A DNA stretch of 64,000 bases, from the NCBI GenBank assembly GCA_902363255.1, contig CABIZO010000003.1, positions 558,001-622,000 of the forward strand. Direction: 5' to 3'. The notes under the pieces were generated by a model, which was not told the origin of the DNA, made no database searches, and saw only the letters and a list, made by a program, of their open reading frames with translations. How positions within the stretch are numbered: position 1 is the stretch's first letter; each line of letters starts with the position of its first letter. A program made the translations under genes and the position numbers. Shown here piece after piece: positions 33,718-42,421 of this stretch. Origin of the DNA: Peptostreptococcaceae bacterium (GTDB taxonomy: Bacteria; Bacillota; Clostridia; Peptostreptococcales; Peptostreptococcaceae).

Positions 33718-34740
33718 TTATTTAAATAGTCCGTTATTCACGACTTCTTCCATTTCATGTTTTTTTGTTCTAGTCATAAGACCTAAAACAGCTTCGTTAG
33801 GATTAGCTCCTTCATACAAAACTGAATATATGGCTTCAGTTATTGGCATATCAATATTTAAATCTCTAGAAACTTTATATGCTACTTCTGTAGCAGTTAT
33901 TCCTTCGACTACCATTTGAACTTCATCTAGTGTTTCTTGTAATGATTTACCTTGTCCCATTAGTATACCCGCTCTTCTATTTCTACTATGCATACTAGTA
34001 CAAGTAACTATTAAGTCACCTATGCCTGCAAGTCCCGTAAATGTGTTTACATTGGCTCCCATGGCAACTCCAAGTCTTCCGATTTCTGCTATTCCTCTCG
34101 TCATTAAAGCTGCCTTTGTATTATCACCATAGCCTAATCCATCACACATACCTGCGCCAAAAGCTATAATATTTTTTAAAGCTCCACCTAATTCTACTCC
34201 TATTATATCCGGATTAGTATAAACTCTAAGAGATGGGCTCATAAAAGCATCTTGAACTTCTTGAGCATATTTTATTTCTTCACAAGCAGCAACTAAAGTT
34301 GTAGGCATAAATTTAGAAACTTCTTCTGCATGAGAAGGTCCTGATAGTGCAACATATGGATTATTAGGTAATTCTTCTTTTACCACATCTGAAAGTCTAA
34401 GTCCAGTTCCTTTTTCCAAGCCTTTTGCTACGTCAACTAAAATTTGGTTCTCATTAACAAAAGGTTTAATTTGTTTACATACACTTCTTACAGCTTGAGA
34501 TGGTACTGCAAGTACAATAATTTCACTATCTCTAATAACTTCTTCTAAGTCATTAGATACTACTAAGTCATCTGGAAAAATTATTCCCGGTAAAAACTTA
34601 CTATTTTCTTTAGTATTATTTATTTCCTTAACTTGTTCAGCTTCTCTAGTCCACATGAAAACTTTATGATTATTTTTATGCAAGCTAAGGGCTAACGCAC
34701 TCCCCCAACTTCCAGCGCCTATAACGCACATCTTCTTCAT
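33718..34740 (-). CDS. gpsA: NAD(P)-dependent glycerol-3-phosphate dehydrogenase
   Basis: Reduces dihydroxyacetone phosphate to sn-glycerol-3-phosphate for phospholipid synthesis. The 340-residue protein starts KKMCVIGAGSWGSALA with the dinucleotide-binding GxGxWG. It has VALSGPSHAEEVSKFMPT, GALKNIIAFGAGMCDGLGYGDNTKAAL with the catalytic Lys, and GLAGIGDLIVTCTS. Start 34740 is preferred over 34743 or 34752 because it gives the best spacing from AGGTGGT. It lies 25 bases after plsY, the next enzyme in the same pathway. Confidence 0.96.
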   Translation of the reverse strand: MKKMCVIGAGSWGSALALSLHKNNHKVFMWTREAEQVKEINNTKENSKFLPGIIFPDDLVVSNDLEEVIRDSEIIVLAVPSQAVRSVCKQIKPFVNENQILVDVAKGLEKGTGLRLSDVVKEELPNNPYVALSGPSHAEEVSKFMPTTLVAACEEIKYAQEVQDAFMSPSLRVYTNPDIIGVELGGALKNIIAFGAGMCDGLGYGDNTKAALMTRGIAEIGRLGVAMGANVNTFTGLAGIGDLIVTCTSMHSRNRRAGILMGQGKSLQETLDEVQMVVEGITATEVAYKVSRDLNIDMPITEAIYSVLYEGANPNEAVLGLMTRTKKHEMEEVVNNGLFK

Positions 34741-34765
34741 CATAAACACCACCTAATATAGTAAT

Positions 34766-35374
34766 TTAATTCTTCTTTTCTCCTATTTTCCTTTCAGTAC
34801 CATTTAGTAATCTCTTAATATTTTCTTTATGAGTTATAGCCACTGATATAGTCAAAAATAATGTAACTAAAACTCCTTTGGTATTGTGATTTATAAGCAT
34901 GATTATAGGAGATAAACCAATGCCTAGTATAGAACCTAAAGAAACATACTTAGTTATAGCTACTATTATTATAAAGAAGCCTAAACACATTAGCGCAACT
35001 AATGGATTCATTCCTAACATAGAACCTAAAGAAGTCGCAACTCCTTTCCCGCCTTTAAATCCAAGGAAAACAGGGTAATTATGACCAAGAACAACAGCAA
35101 CTACTGCTATATAAGCACAAATACTTTGGTCCATATGAAGACCATAAGCTATAAGTCTTGCTATTAATACCGCTATAAATCCTTTTAGTACATCTCCTAT
35201 AAAAGTCAATGCACCTGCTTTTTTCCCTAATGTTCTAAGTACATTTGTAGAGCCTGCATTACCAGACCCTTGAGTTCTGATATCAACTCCAGCAAGTCGC
35301 TTTGCAACTATATACGAAGTTGATATATTCCCAAGAAGGTAGGCAATTATAATTATAATTAAATAAATTAACAT
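34766..35374 (-). CDS. plsY: Acyl-phosphate:glycerol-3-phosphate acyltransferase
   Basis: Integral membrane enzyme that acylates glycerol-3-phosphate from acyl-phosphate, the first membrane step of phospholipid synthesis. The 202-residue protein has about five to six membrane segments. Conserved motifs are QGSGNAGSTNVLRTLGKKAG, GHNYPVFLGFKGGKGVATSLG and, near the C-terminus, THKENIKRLLNGTERK. It is encoded directly between der and gpsA. Confidence 0.96.
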   Translation of the reverse strand: MLIYLIIIIIAYLLGNISTSYIVAKRLAGVDIRTQGSGNAGSTNVLRTLGKKAGALTFIGDVLKGFIAVLIARLIAYGLHMDQSICAYIAVVAVVLGHNYPVFLGFKGGKGVATSLGSMLGMNPLVALMCLGFFIIIVAITKYVSLGSILGIGLSPIIMLINHNTKGVLVTLFLTISVAITHKENIKRLLNGTERKIGEKKN

Positions 35375-35392
35375 ATTAACCCCCTAAAGTTT

Positions 35393-36718
35393 CTATCTTT
35401 TTCTATCCTTTTCTCTATATTCAAATTGCATAGATGTTCCTTCAAATCCAAAGTTCTCTCTTATTTTATTTTCTAAATATCTTTGATAAGAGAAATGAGT
35501 TAATTCTTTACTATTTATATATAAAGTAATCTTTGGTGGTTTAACACCTGTTTGAGCACCATAGTAAATTTTAAGTCTTTTACCTTTATCTGATGGTGGT
35601 TGATTAAGCATTACAGCTTCTCCTATTACATCATTTAATTGTGATGTACTTACACGTTTAGAATGTTCTGCAGCTACTTTATCTACTGTATCTAATATCT
35701 TACTCATTCTTTGGTTAGTTTTTGCTGATACAAATAATATTGGGGCATAGTTCATGAATGGGAACATGTCTCTTATTTCATTTGTATAGTTTCCTAGTGT
35801 TTTATTATCTTTTTCTATAAGGTCCCATTTATTTATAACAAATATACAACCTTTACCTTCATCATGTGCAATACCTGCAACTTTTGTATCTTGTTCAGTA
35901 ACACCTTCTGTAGCATCTATAACTATTAACACTACATCAGCTCTTGATACTGCAGACATAGATCTAAGCACTGAGAATTTTTCAACTCTTTCGTATACTT
36001 TACTTTTTCTTCTTATACCAGCTGTATCAATTAATAGATATTGTTGATCACCTTTTTCAAAATATGTATCTACTGCATCTCTTGTTGTTCCTGCTATTGG
36101 ACTTACTATAACTCTTTCTTCACCTAATATCTTATTAAGAATTGAACTTTTACCTGCATTAGGTTTACCTGTTATAGCGACTCTTATTATATCTTCGTTA
36201 TACTCAGTATTTAATCCTTCTGGGAAATTTTCTACGATTTCATCTAATAAATCTCCAAGTCCCATTGCATTAGCGCTTGATATTGGATGCGGCTCTCCAA
36301 GACCTAATTCATAGAAATCATATATGTTATCCACTAAGTTCATATTATCTATTTTATTTACTGCTAAAATAACTGGCTTATTTGTTTTTCTTAGCATTAA
36401 TCCTACTTCTCTATCTGCAGAAGTTATTCCGCTTTTTCCATCAACGACAAATACTATTACATGAGCCATATCCATAGCAAGCATCGCTTGATTTCTCATT
36501 TGAGTAAGTATTATGTCATCATTTTCAGGCTCAATTCCTCCTGTATCTATTAAAGTAAAATATTTATTTAACCACTCTACTTCTGTAAATATTCTATCTC
36601 TAGTAACTCCTGGTGTATCTTCTACTATCGATATTCTCTTTCCTGCTAATTTATTGAATAGCGTAGATTTTCCAACGTTTGGTCTACCTACTACTGCAAC
36701 TATGGGTCTATTATCCAT
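35393..36718 (-). CDS. der: Ribosome biogenesis GTPase Der (EngA)
   Basis: Essential GTPase for 50S subunit assembly. The 441-residue protein has two tandem G domains: G1 of domain 1 is GRPNVGKST (about residues 9-17) with DTGGIE, and G1 of domain 2 is GKPNAGKSS (about 184-192) with DTAGIRRKSK. A KH-like C-terminal domain ends KIRENFGFEGTSMQFEYREKDRK. Length and order are standard. It sits 14 bases after the DUF512 gene. Confidence 0.97.
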   Translation of the reverse strand: MDNRPIVAVVGRPNVGKSTLFNKLAGKRISIVEDTPGVTRDRIFTEVEWLNKYFTLIDTGGIEPENDDIILTQMRNQAMLAMDMAHVIVFVVDGKSGITSADREVGLMLRKTNKPVILAVNKIDNMNLVDNIYDFYELGLGEPHPISSANAMGLGDLLDEIVENFPEGLNTEYNEDIIRVAITGKPNAGKSSILNKILGEERVIVSPIAGTTRDAVDTYFEKGDQQYLLIDTAGIRRKSKVYERVEKFSVLRSMSAVSRADVVLIVIDATEGVTEQDTKVAGIAHDEGKGCIFVINKWDLIEKDNKTLGNYTNEIRDMFPFMNYAPILFVSAKTNQRMSKILDTVDKVAAEHSKRVSTSQLNDVIGEAVMLNQPPSDKGKRLKIYYGAQTGVKPPKITLYINSKELTHFSYQRYLENKIRENFGFEGTSMQFEYREKDRKR

Positions 36719-36732
36719 ATTAATTCTCCTTC

Positions 36733-38064
36733 CTATTTAGTTATTTTGTCTACCACGTCAATACCTTCATTCTGACATGGAACTACTTCTAAGTTTAATT
36801 TTTCTTCTAATTCTTTTAAAGTTATATTGTCTAAGAAAATTTCTTCATCAGCTTTCATCATAGACCTAGTTATATATAAAGTTTCTCCTAAGTCTTCATT
36901 CTTTAATTGTTCAATTAAATCTGTAGCAGTTAAAAGGCCACTAACAGTTATTGTTTCACCAAAGAAATTATTTTTAATTCTATATACATTAATTTCTATA
37001 TTTTTAAACTTTTCCATTATTCTATTAGCCATATGGCACATGAATTCATATGCAGATTTTCCTGTTGCAATTGATACTTTTTTTGTTTTATTTAATCTTT
37101 CATCATTTATTGTATCTAAGTATTGTACGATTTCTGTTCCCATTTTTGTAATCATTCCAACACCATCTTCAAATTGGTCAAATCCTTCATATTCATCATA
37201 TTTTAATAATGGCCTTTTTGCAAGAATATAAAACTCATCTGATAAAAATGCAAATCTAGTATTTAATTCCTTAAGATATTTTTCTTGTAATTTATGAACT
37301 TGATCAATAGTTTCTCCTGCACTTTTTTCATCAAATATTTCTAATTTAGCAAGATTATCTCTATATCTAGTAATTCCTACAGGTACAATAGCTGCACTTT
37401 TAACATAAGGACGTAAACTAGCTAAATCCTCTAATGTTCTTTCTAGCTCTTCTTTATCATTATATCCTGGACATAATACAATTTGAGCATTCATTTCTAT
37501 ACCTGCATCGGCTAGTCTTCTCATTGTATCTATCAGTTTTCCTGCAAATTTATTATTTATCATTTTTCTTCTTAATTCAGGATTAGTTGTATGTACAGAA
37601 ATATTTATGGGACTAATTCTATATCTTATTATATTATTTATATCATCCTCACTCATATTAGTTAAAGTTACAAAATTACCTTGTAAGAAAGATAATCTTG
37701 AATCATCATCTTTAAAATAAAGCGTATCTCTCATACCCTCAGGTAATTGGTCTATAAAACAAAATACACATTTATTTCTACAACTTTTTGCTTTATCTAT
37801 GATAGGATTAGTAAATTCTATGCCTAACTCTTCATCATAGTCTTTTTCAATTTCATATAAATATATCTTCCCATTTTTTTGCTTTTGTATTTCTAACTCT
37901 ATATATTCTTCACTAATTAAAAATCTATATTGAATTATGTCTTCGACTCTTTCTTTATTTACAGATAAAAGTATATCTCCAACTTCAATACCAATTTCAT
38001 CTGCAATACTATTTTTATAAACTTTGCTCACTATATTATTAATATTTTTTACGTTTACTTCCAT
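36733..38064 (-). CDS. DUF512 protein with PDZ-like and radical-SAM-like parts
   Basis: A 443-residue protein of unknown function. The N-terminal PDZ-like segment (about residues 1-70, with KVYKNSIADEIGIEVGDILLSVN) is followed by a Cx3Cx2C motif, CRNKCVFC, typical of the [4Fe-4S] cluster of radical SAM enzymes. Next come TNPELRRKM, ALCPGYND-like and IVPVGITRYR segments and a C-terminal DUF512 domain. The family is widespread in Clostridia but its reaction is unknown. A longer frame begins at 38100, but ATG 38064 has a GGTGAT ribosome binding site. It lies just upstream of der. Confidence 0.85.
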   Translation of the reverse strand: MEVNVKNINNIVSKVYKNSIADEIGIEVGDILLSVNKERVEDIIQYRFLISEEYIELEIQKQKNGKIYLYEIEKDYDEELGIEFTNPIIDKAKSCRNKCVFCFIDQLPEGMRDTLYFKDDDSRLSFLQGNFVTLTNMSEDDINNIIRYRISPINISVHTTNPELRRKMINNKFAGKLIDTMRRLADAGIEMNAQIVLCPGYNDKEELERTLEDLASLRPYVKSAAIVPVGITRYRDNLAKLEIFDEKSAGETIDQVHKLQEKYLKELNTRFAFLSDEFYILAKRPLLKYDEYEGFDQFEDGVGMITKMGTEIVQYLDTINDERLNKTKKVSIATGKSAYEFMCHMANRIMEKFKNIEINVYRIKNNFFGETITVSGLLTATDLIEQLKNEDLGETLYITRSMMKADEEIFLDNITLKELEEKLNLEVVPCQNEGIDVVDKITK

Positions 38065-38189
38065 TTCGCATATCACCACTTTTCCACATAAATGTATCAT
38101 CTAATTTTAGATGTAAATACATCATTTAATCATACATGATTTAAAAAAATTAGTCAACTTGTATCTACACTTCAATCATATTAATTAAC

Positions 38190-38213
38190 AAAAGGTACCC
38201 CTAAGGTACCTTA
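38190..38213 (-). terminator. Short terminator after the YIEGIA locus
   Basis: The stem AAGGTACC (38192-38199) / GGTACCTT (38205-38212) has a five-base loop and only a four-T run on the minus strand. It overlaps the stop codon of the small gene at 38211. Confidence 0.5.
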
Positions 38214-38411
38214 ATGTCTTACTACTATAAGAACTTCCTCAGATATTTGGTGAACCATACCATCCACACATTTTGCCATTAATAAAGCTTTCTTTTGCAA
38301 ATCATCGTCATCATTCGCATAAAAAATAGGACAACCTCCTGAATAACTGATATTTTTATCTGTCGTTATTACTGCCAATGTATATGAATTGATGCCTATA
38401 TCATTTCCCAT
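38211..38411 (-). CDS. Small protein of the YIEGIA locus (capping-subunit-like)
   Basis: A 66-residue protein whose ATG abuts the stop of the preceding YIEGIA gene. It starts MGNDIGINSYTLAVITTDK, has a GGCPIFYA segment, and ends VLIVVRH. It matches the small protein regularly encoded beside YIEGIA membrane proteins, which some annotations call a capping-complex subunit for YIEGIA. That name is taken from family nomenclature and I do not know of a demonstrated activity. No signal peptide or membrane segment is visible, so it should be cytosolic. Confidence 0.75.
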   Translation of the reverse strand: MGNDIGINSYTLAVITTDKNISYSGGCPIFYANDDDDLQKKALLMAKCVDGMVHQISEEVLIVVRH

Positions 38412-39344
38412 CTATTTACTTTCCTTTCCTTCAATTTTTAAATTTTTTAATGCTAAGTTTTTACCTCTAGCACTATCCAGTATAGGACAAGATTTAACCG
38501 CCTCTATTACTTTTCTTTCATCTCTCTCCATTGGTATAAATGCTATATATATTGCTTGAGTAACAGGGTCCTTTCTTGGTATAGGAGTAAAGGCAGGTTC
38601 GTTGTTCTCTCTGAGCACTCCAAGTCTTGAGTAGAGATTATAACATATTGCTTGTCTTTGTCCTGGATAACTTAAAATACCTGCATTGGTATAACTATTA
38701 TTTTTAGGTCTTATTTCAATTCCTATACCATCTTTTAAATACCTCTCTCTGTCACTTTTTAAACCTATATTTGTTATTCCTTGTAAATTACCAACTTTTA
38801 GTATTGTTTCATCTACAAAACTAATATCTACAATAGATACTTCTCCCACATCTGCTATACATTGTCTTGATAATGTTTTTCTAAGGAAAAAAGCTAATAC
38901 TAAACCAACTATAGTGCTTATTATTATGGCTGAATTATCATTGATATTTGTTTCATTACTTATCACATAAAAGCATGAAACAGTTATAAAGGATGTTACA
39001 ATACACATGTAATTTCTAATTTCATAAGTTCTAGCTATTTCTTCAATAAATGAATTTCCTCTTGGAACTAGCTGAGTAGCCTCCAACTCTTGCAAAGTAT
39101 CTCTCCTATTACTTCTTACTTGCCTAAATTGTTCTGCTGCTAATGATAAAAATGTTATAGATGTATATGATCTGCTTACTAAAGCAGGAATTAATAATGC
39201 TCCTAATGAGGATGCTACAAAAGCTAATACTATTTGTGATGTTAGTATATTAGGATGTGTTGGATATTGTTTTTCATCAAGATTTAGCATAATTAACCTT
39301 GAAATCATTCCAATTATTATTCCTATAAAAAATATTTTGTCCAT
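38412..39344 (-). CDS. YIEGIA family membrane protein (second copy)
   Basis: A 310-residue protein with hydrophobic segments near residues 3-20, 40-62 and 110-160 and a soluble C-terminal half. It carries the family motif as FIEEIARTYEIRNYM (variant of YIEGIA) and a TNIGLKSDRERYLKDG segment shared with the adjacent paralogue. Family members occur in spore-forming Firmicutes; a spore-envelope role is plausible from that distribution and from the nearby spoIVA, but it is inference. It is the middle gene of a three-gene unit (YIEGIA, YIEGIA, small protein). Confidence 0.82.
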   Translation of the reverse strand: MDKIFFIGIIIGMISRLIMLNLDEKQYPTHPNILTSQIVLAFVASSLGALLIPALVSRSYTSITFLSLAAEQFRQVRSNRRDTLQELEATQLVPRGNSFIEEIARTYEIRNYMCIVTSFITVSCFYVISNETNINDNSAIIISTIVGLVLAFFLRKTLSRQCIADVGEVSIVDISFVDETILKVGNLQGITNIGLKSDRERYLKDGIGIEIRPKNNSYTNAGILSYPGQRQAICYNLYSRLGVLRENNEPAFTPIPRKDPVTQAIYIAFIPMERDERKVIEAVKSCPILDSARGKNLALKNLKIEGKESK

Positions 39345-39367
39345 TTACTCACCTCTTTGAATCACTT

Positions 39368-40309
39368 TTATTTAAAAAGTAATGTTTTTTTCTTATATGC
39401 ACTTTGTTTACCTTTTGATGTATCTAAAATAGGAGTACTACCTGCAACTTGCATAAGAATTATTTCATCTTTTAATAAAGGTATCATAACTATTACTACT
39501 GATTTCCTTTTTAGGTCTGTTTTAGAAAGAGCCAGTAAATCTCTTTCATCCATATCTTTATCCATACCGAGATGGATATAAATATTATGCATTATGGCTT
39601 TTTGTTGACCAATATCATTTATAGTTCCAAAACTCCCCATATCTTTAGGTACTACTTCTATGGCAACACCTTTTTCCAGATATTTTTTTCTACTATCCTT
39701 AAGACCTATATTTGTCATAACCACATCATTAACTTTTAAAAGGGGACCATCAAAGCTTATTTTCCCTAAATAAATATCTGCTATATCATTAATACTTTGT
39801 CTTCTTAATAATCTTCTTATTATTAGTGATACTATTACGCCTCCCACAGCTGCATAAATAGTACAAGTTAACATACTTGCATCATATTTTCTTGAAATAT
39901 ATATGTATGTAATCGAAGCTATTAAGGATGAAAATAAACTAACATAACTTCTAACTTCATATGTAGTTGCAATTTCATTGATATAAGGCTGTCCTTTATC
40001 TAGTAGGTCATCATCATCTATATTTTCTAAAGTAATTTTTTCTTGTTCTGATAAACCTTGAAATTGTTGTATACCTACTGCTAAAAAAGTTAAAGCAGAA
40101 AATTCTTTATCAATCAAGGCAGGTAGAGCTATAGCACCAAGAGATGATGCCAAGGCTGCAACTATAATTTGTTCTACATAATCCTGTGGTCTTGATGGAT
40201 ACTGTCTATCTTTAACCCTTAATACAAAAAATCTACATAAGGTTCCTATAATCATCGCTGTTATAAAAGCATGTCTAAATAGGGCATCATTTATTTGACT
40301 GTCATTCAT
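39368..40309 (-). CDS. YIEGIA family membrane protein (first copy)
   Basis: A 313-residue paralogue of the neighbour at 38412, with the same order of parts: N-terminal membrane segment, hydrophobic block, YINEIATTYEVRSYVS motif, two or three further membrane segments, then a soluble domain with TNIGLKDSRKKYLEKG and GKQSAYKKKTLLFK. Shared blocks such as SSLGAIALPALID against SSLGALLIPALVS show they arose by duplication. It is the first gene of the unit and its ATG follows AGGAGG. The function is unknown. Confidence 0.82.
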   Translation of the reverse strand: MNDSQINDALFRHAFITAMIIGTLCRFFVLRVKDRQYPSRPQDYVEQIIVAALASSLGAIALPALIDKEFSALTFLAVGIQQFQGLSEQEKITLENIDDDDLLDKGQPYINEIATTYEVRSYVSLFSSLIASITYIYISRKYDASMLTCTIYAAVGGVIVSLIIRRLLRRQSINDIADIYLGKISFDGPLLKVNDVVMTNIGLKDSRKKYLEKGVAIEVVPKDMGSFGTINDIGQQKAIMHNIYIHLGMDKDMDERDLLALSKTDLKRKSVVIVMIPLLKDEIILMQVAGSTPILDTSKGKQSAYKKKTLLFK

Positions 40310-40400
40310 AAAAGTAAATCCTCCTAATAATTTAATACTTTGGAAATAAATTTAAAGTTAATTTACTAAAAATCTATAAATTTAGTTTGTGCAAAAAACA

Positions 40401-40434
40401 AAAAAAATTTCCTACTATTCTAGGAAATTTTTTT
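40401..40434 (-). terminator. Terminator of the two-component operon
   Basis: A 14-base-pair stem, AAAAAAATTTCCTA (40401-40414) with TAGGAAATTTTTTT (40421-40434), and a T run on the minus strand. The kinase stop codon (40420-40422) lies inside the hairpin. Confidence 0.85.
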
Positions 40435-41703
40435 CGGTAATTTAACTATAAATTTGCTTCCTTCACCAAGTTTACTTTCTACACTTATGCTACCCTTTAA
40501 TGAATGAGCAATATGTTTTGTTATTGCAAGTCCTAAACCCGTACCTCCTACAGATCTACTTCTAGCTTTATCCACTCTATAAAATCTTTGGAATATTTTA
40601 CTTTGATCTTCTTTTGGAATACCAACTCCGTTATCTATAACTTCTATTACTACTTCATCATTTAATGTAAATTGATTTATAGTGACTTTTCCTCCTTCAG
40701 GAGTATATTTAATTGCATTATCTATTAAATTAAGAAGTAACTGCTTAAGGTAATCAGTATAAGCTTGAACTACTATTTCTTTATCTTCAAAATTGTAGTA
40801 TAAATCAATTTTTTTCGAATTGGCTATATAGCTTACCATTTCATATATTTCTTTAAATACATCATACAGCAATACATTTTCCGTCACTAAATTATTTTTA
40901 TTTTCTATTGATGATAATAGTAGAATATCTTCAATTAATCTTTTTAGTCTATTTGATTCTTTTTGGATTATGGCTAAAAACCTATTTCTTTTTTCTACTG
41001 GTAAATCTTCATTCATTATTAATGTTTCTACAAATCCATTTATTGATGTCAAAGGTGTTTTTAATTCGTGACTAACATTTGCCACAAAATCTCTACGCAT
41101 ATTTTCTAACTTTACAATTTCTGTTATATCTTCAATATTAATTATAGAACCTATAATGGCATTTTTAGAGTTTTGCAAGTATACAGGATCAATTTTAATT
41201 TTATAAACAATTTCATCATCTAATGTTATACTGTTTGTTTGATTTTCTTTACTTCCGATATATTTTTCTATTCCTTTTAAAATATCCTCTATATTTATTA
41301 CTTGTTTTAAATTTTTTCCTTCTTCTTTTCCATTATGTTTACTCTTTATCATTCTTCTAGCTTCATCATTGATCAAGATAATATTTCCATTAATATCAAT
41401 AACTATTATTCCATGAGAAATACTTTTTAGTACAGAGGTAAGCTGAAGATGCTTGTATTGTACCTCTTCTATTGTATTTTCCATAGTCTCCATCATGAAG
41501 TTGAAATTCCTAGTAAGCTCACCAAGCTCACCCCTTGCAGTAGTTTGTAATCTCGAGTGAAACTCTTTATTGCTCACTTTCTTAGATATTTTAATGAAAC
41601 TTTTTAGGAATCTCTTTAAAGTTATAGTATATCTATACAAAAGTATTGCCACGCTACAAGCTAGTAACATAACAAAAAAGTAAATACTGCTAATAGGTTC
41701 CAT
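40420..41703 (-). CDS. Sensor histidine kinase (PhoR/WalK-like)
   Basis: Membrane-anchored histidine kinase of 427 residues. Order: one N-terminal membrane segment (about residues 6-25), a HAMP-like linker (about 26-80), a PAS domain (about 85-200), the HisKA dimerisation domain with the phosphorylated His in VANVSHELKTPLTS, and a HATPase_c domain with NAIKYTP, DNGVGIP and GTGLGLAI. There is no extracytoplasmic domain, so the signal is probably sensed in the membrane or through PAS. It lies 16 bases after its response regulator. Confidence 0.92.
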   Translation of the reverse strand: MEPISSIYFFVMLLACSVAILLYRYTITLKRFLKSFIKISKKVSNKEFHSRLQTTARGELGELTRNFNFMMETMENTIEEVQYKHLQLTSVLKSISHGIIVIDINGNIILINDEARRMIKSKHNGKEEGKNLKQVINIEDILKGIEKYIGSKENQTNSITLDDEIVYKIKIDPVYLQNSKNAIIGSIINIEDITEIVKLENMRRDFVANVSHELKTPLTSINGFVETLIMNEDLPVEKRNRFLAIIQKESNRLKRLIEDILLLSSIENKNNLVTENVLLYDVFKEIYEMVSYIANSKKIDLYYNFEDKEIVVQAYTDYLKQLLLNLIDNAIKYTPEGGKVTINQFTLNDEVVIEVIDNGVGIPKEDQSKIFQRFYRVDKARSRSVGGTGLGLAITKHIAHSLKGSISVESKLGEGSKFIVKLPKKIS

Positions 41704-41719
41704 ATATTTTCTCCATTTC

Positions 41720-42409
41720 TTACTCTATTTTATATCCTATACCTCTAATAGTTTCAATATATTTTTCATTACTATCTGAACTCTCTATTTTCTTTCTTAG
41801 ATATCTAATATGAACATCTACAGTTCTAGTTTCACCATAAAACTCATATCCCCAAATTTTATCTAATAAAAAGTTTCTAGATAAAACCTTCCCTTTATTT
41901 TGAAGTAATATTTTCAATAAATCAAATTCTTTTAATGTTAAATCTAATTTTTCTCCATTTTTAGTTACTTCGTGCTTTATTAAGTCTAGTTTTATGTCTT
42001 TGACTGTTAATACTTCTTCTTCCCTTGGTGAGTTCATATTGTACCTTCTTAAAACAGAACTTATTCTAGCTAGTAATTCTTTTATACTAAATGGCTTAGT
42101 TATATAATCATCTGCTCCACCAACTAATCCTTCAACTTTATCGCTTTCCATATTTTTAGCTGTAAGCATAATAACAGGTATATTTTTAAGATCCTTATCC
42201 CCTCTTATTTTTTTTAATACGTCTATACCACTTATATTTGGTAACATCCAATCAAGTAGTATTAAATCCGGTTTATTCTCTTTTGCTTTTACAAAGCCAT
42301 CAAAGCCATCATAAGAATAGTCTACAACATAATCCGAAGTCTCCAAATTAAATTGTAATAGTTCTACTATATGCTCTTCATCATCAATTACAAGAATCTT
42401 AGTACTCAT
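41720..42409 (-). CDS. OmpR/PhoP-family response regulator
   Basis: A 229-residue transcription factor with a receiver domain (residues 1 to about 120; phosphoacceptor Asp in LILLDWMLP, Lys in DYITKPFS) and a winged-helix DNA-binding domain (about 130-229, with LKEFDLLKILLQNKGKVLSR and TVDVHIRYLRKKIE). It pairs with the downstream kinase at 40420. PhoP/WalR-like regulators control phosphate or cell-wall genes, but its own targets cannot be told. It lies 12 bases after pgeF. Confidence 0.93.
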   Translation of the reverse strand: MSTKILVIDDEEHIVELLQFNLETSDYVVDYSYDGFDGFVKAKENKPDLILLDWMLPNISGIDVLKKIRGDKDLKNIPVIMLTAKNMESDKVEGLVGGADDYITKPFSIKELLARISSVLRRYNMNSPREEEVLTVKDIKLDLIKHEVTKNGEKLDLTLKEFDLLKILLQNKGKVLSRNFLLDKIWGYEFYGETRTVDVHIRYLRKKIESSDSNEKYIETIRGIGYKIE

Positions 42410-42421
42410 TATTATTCCTCC

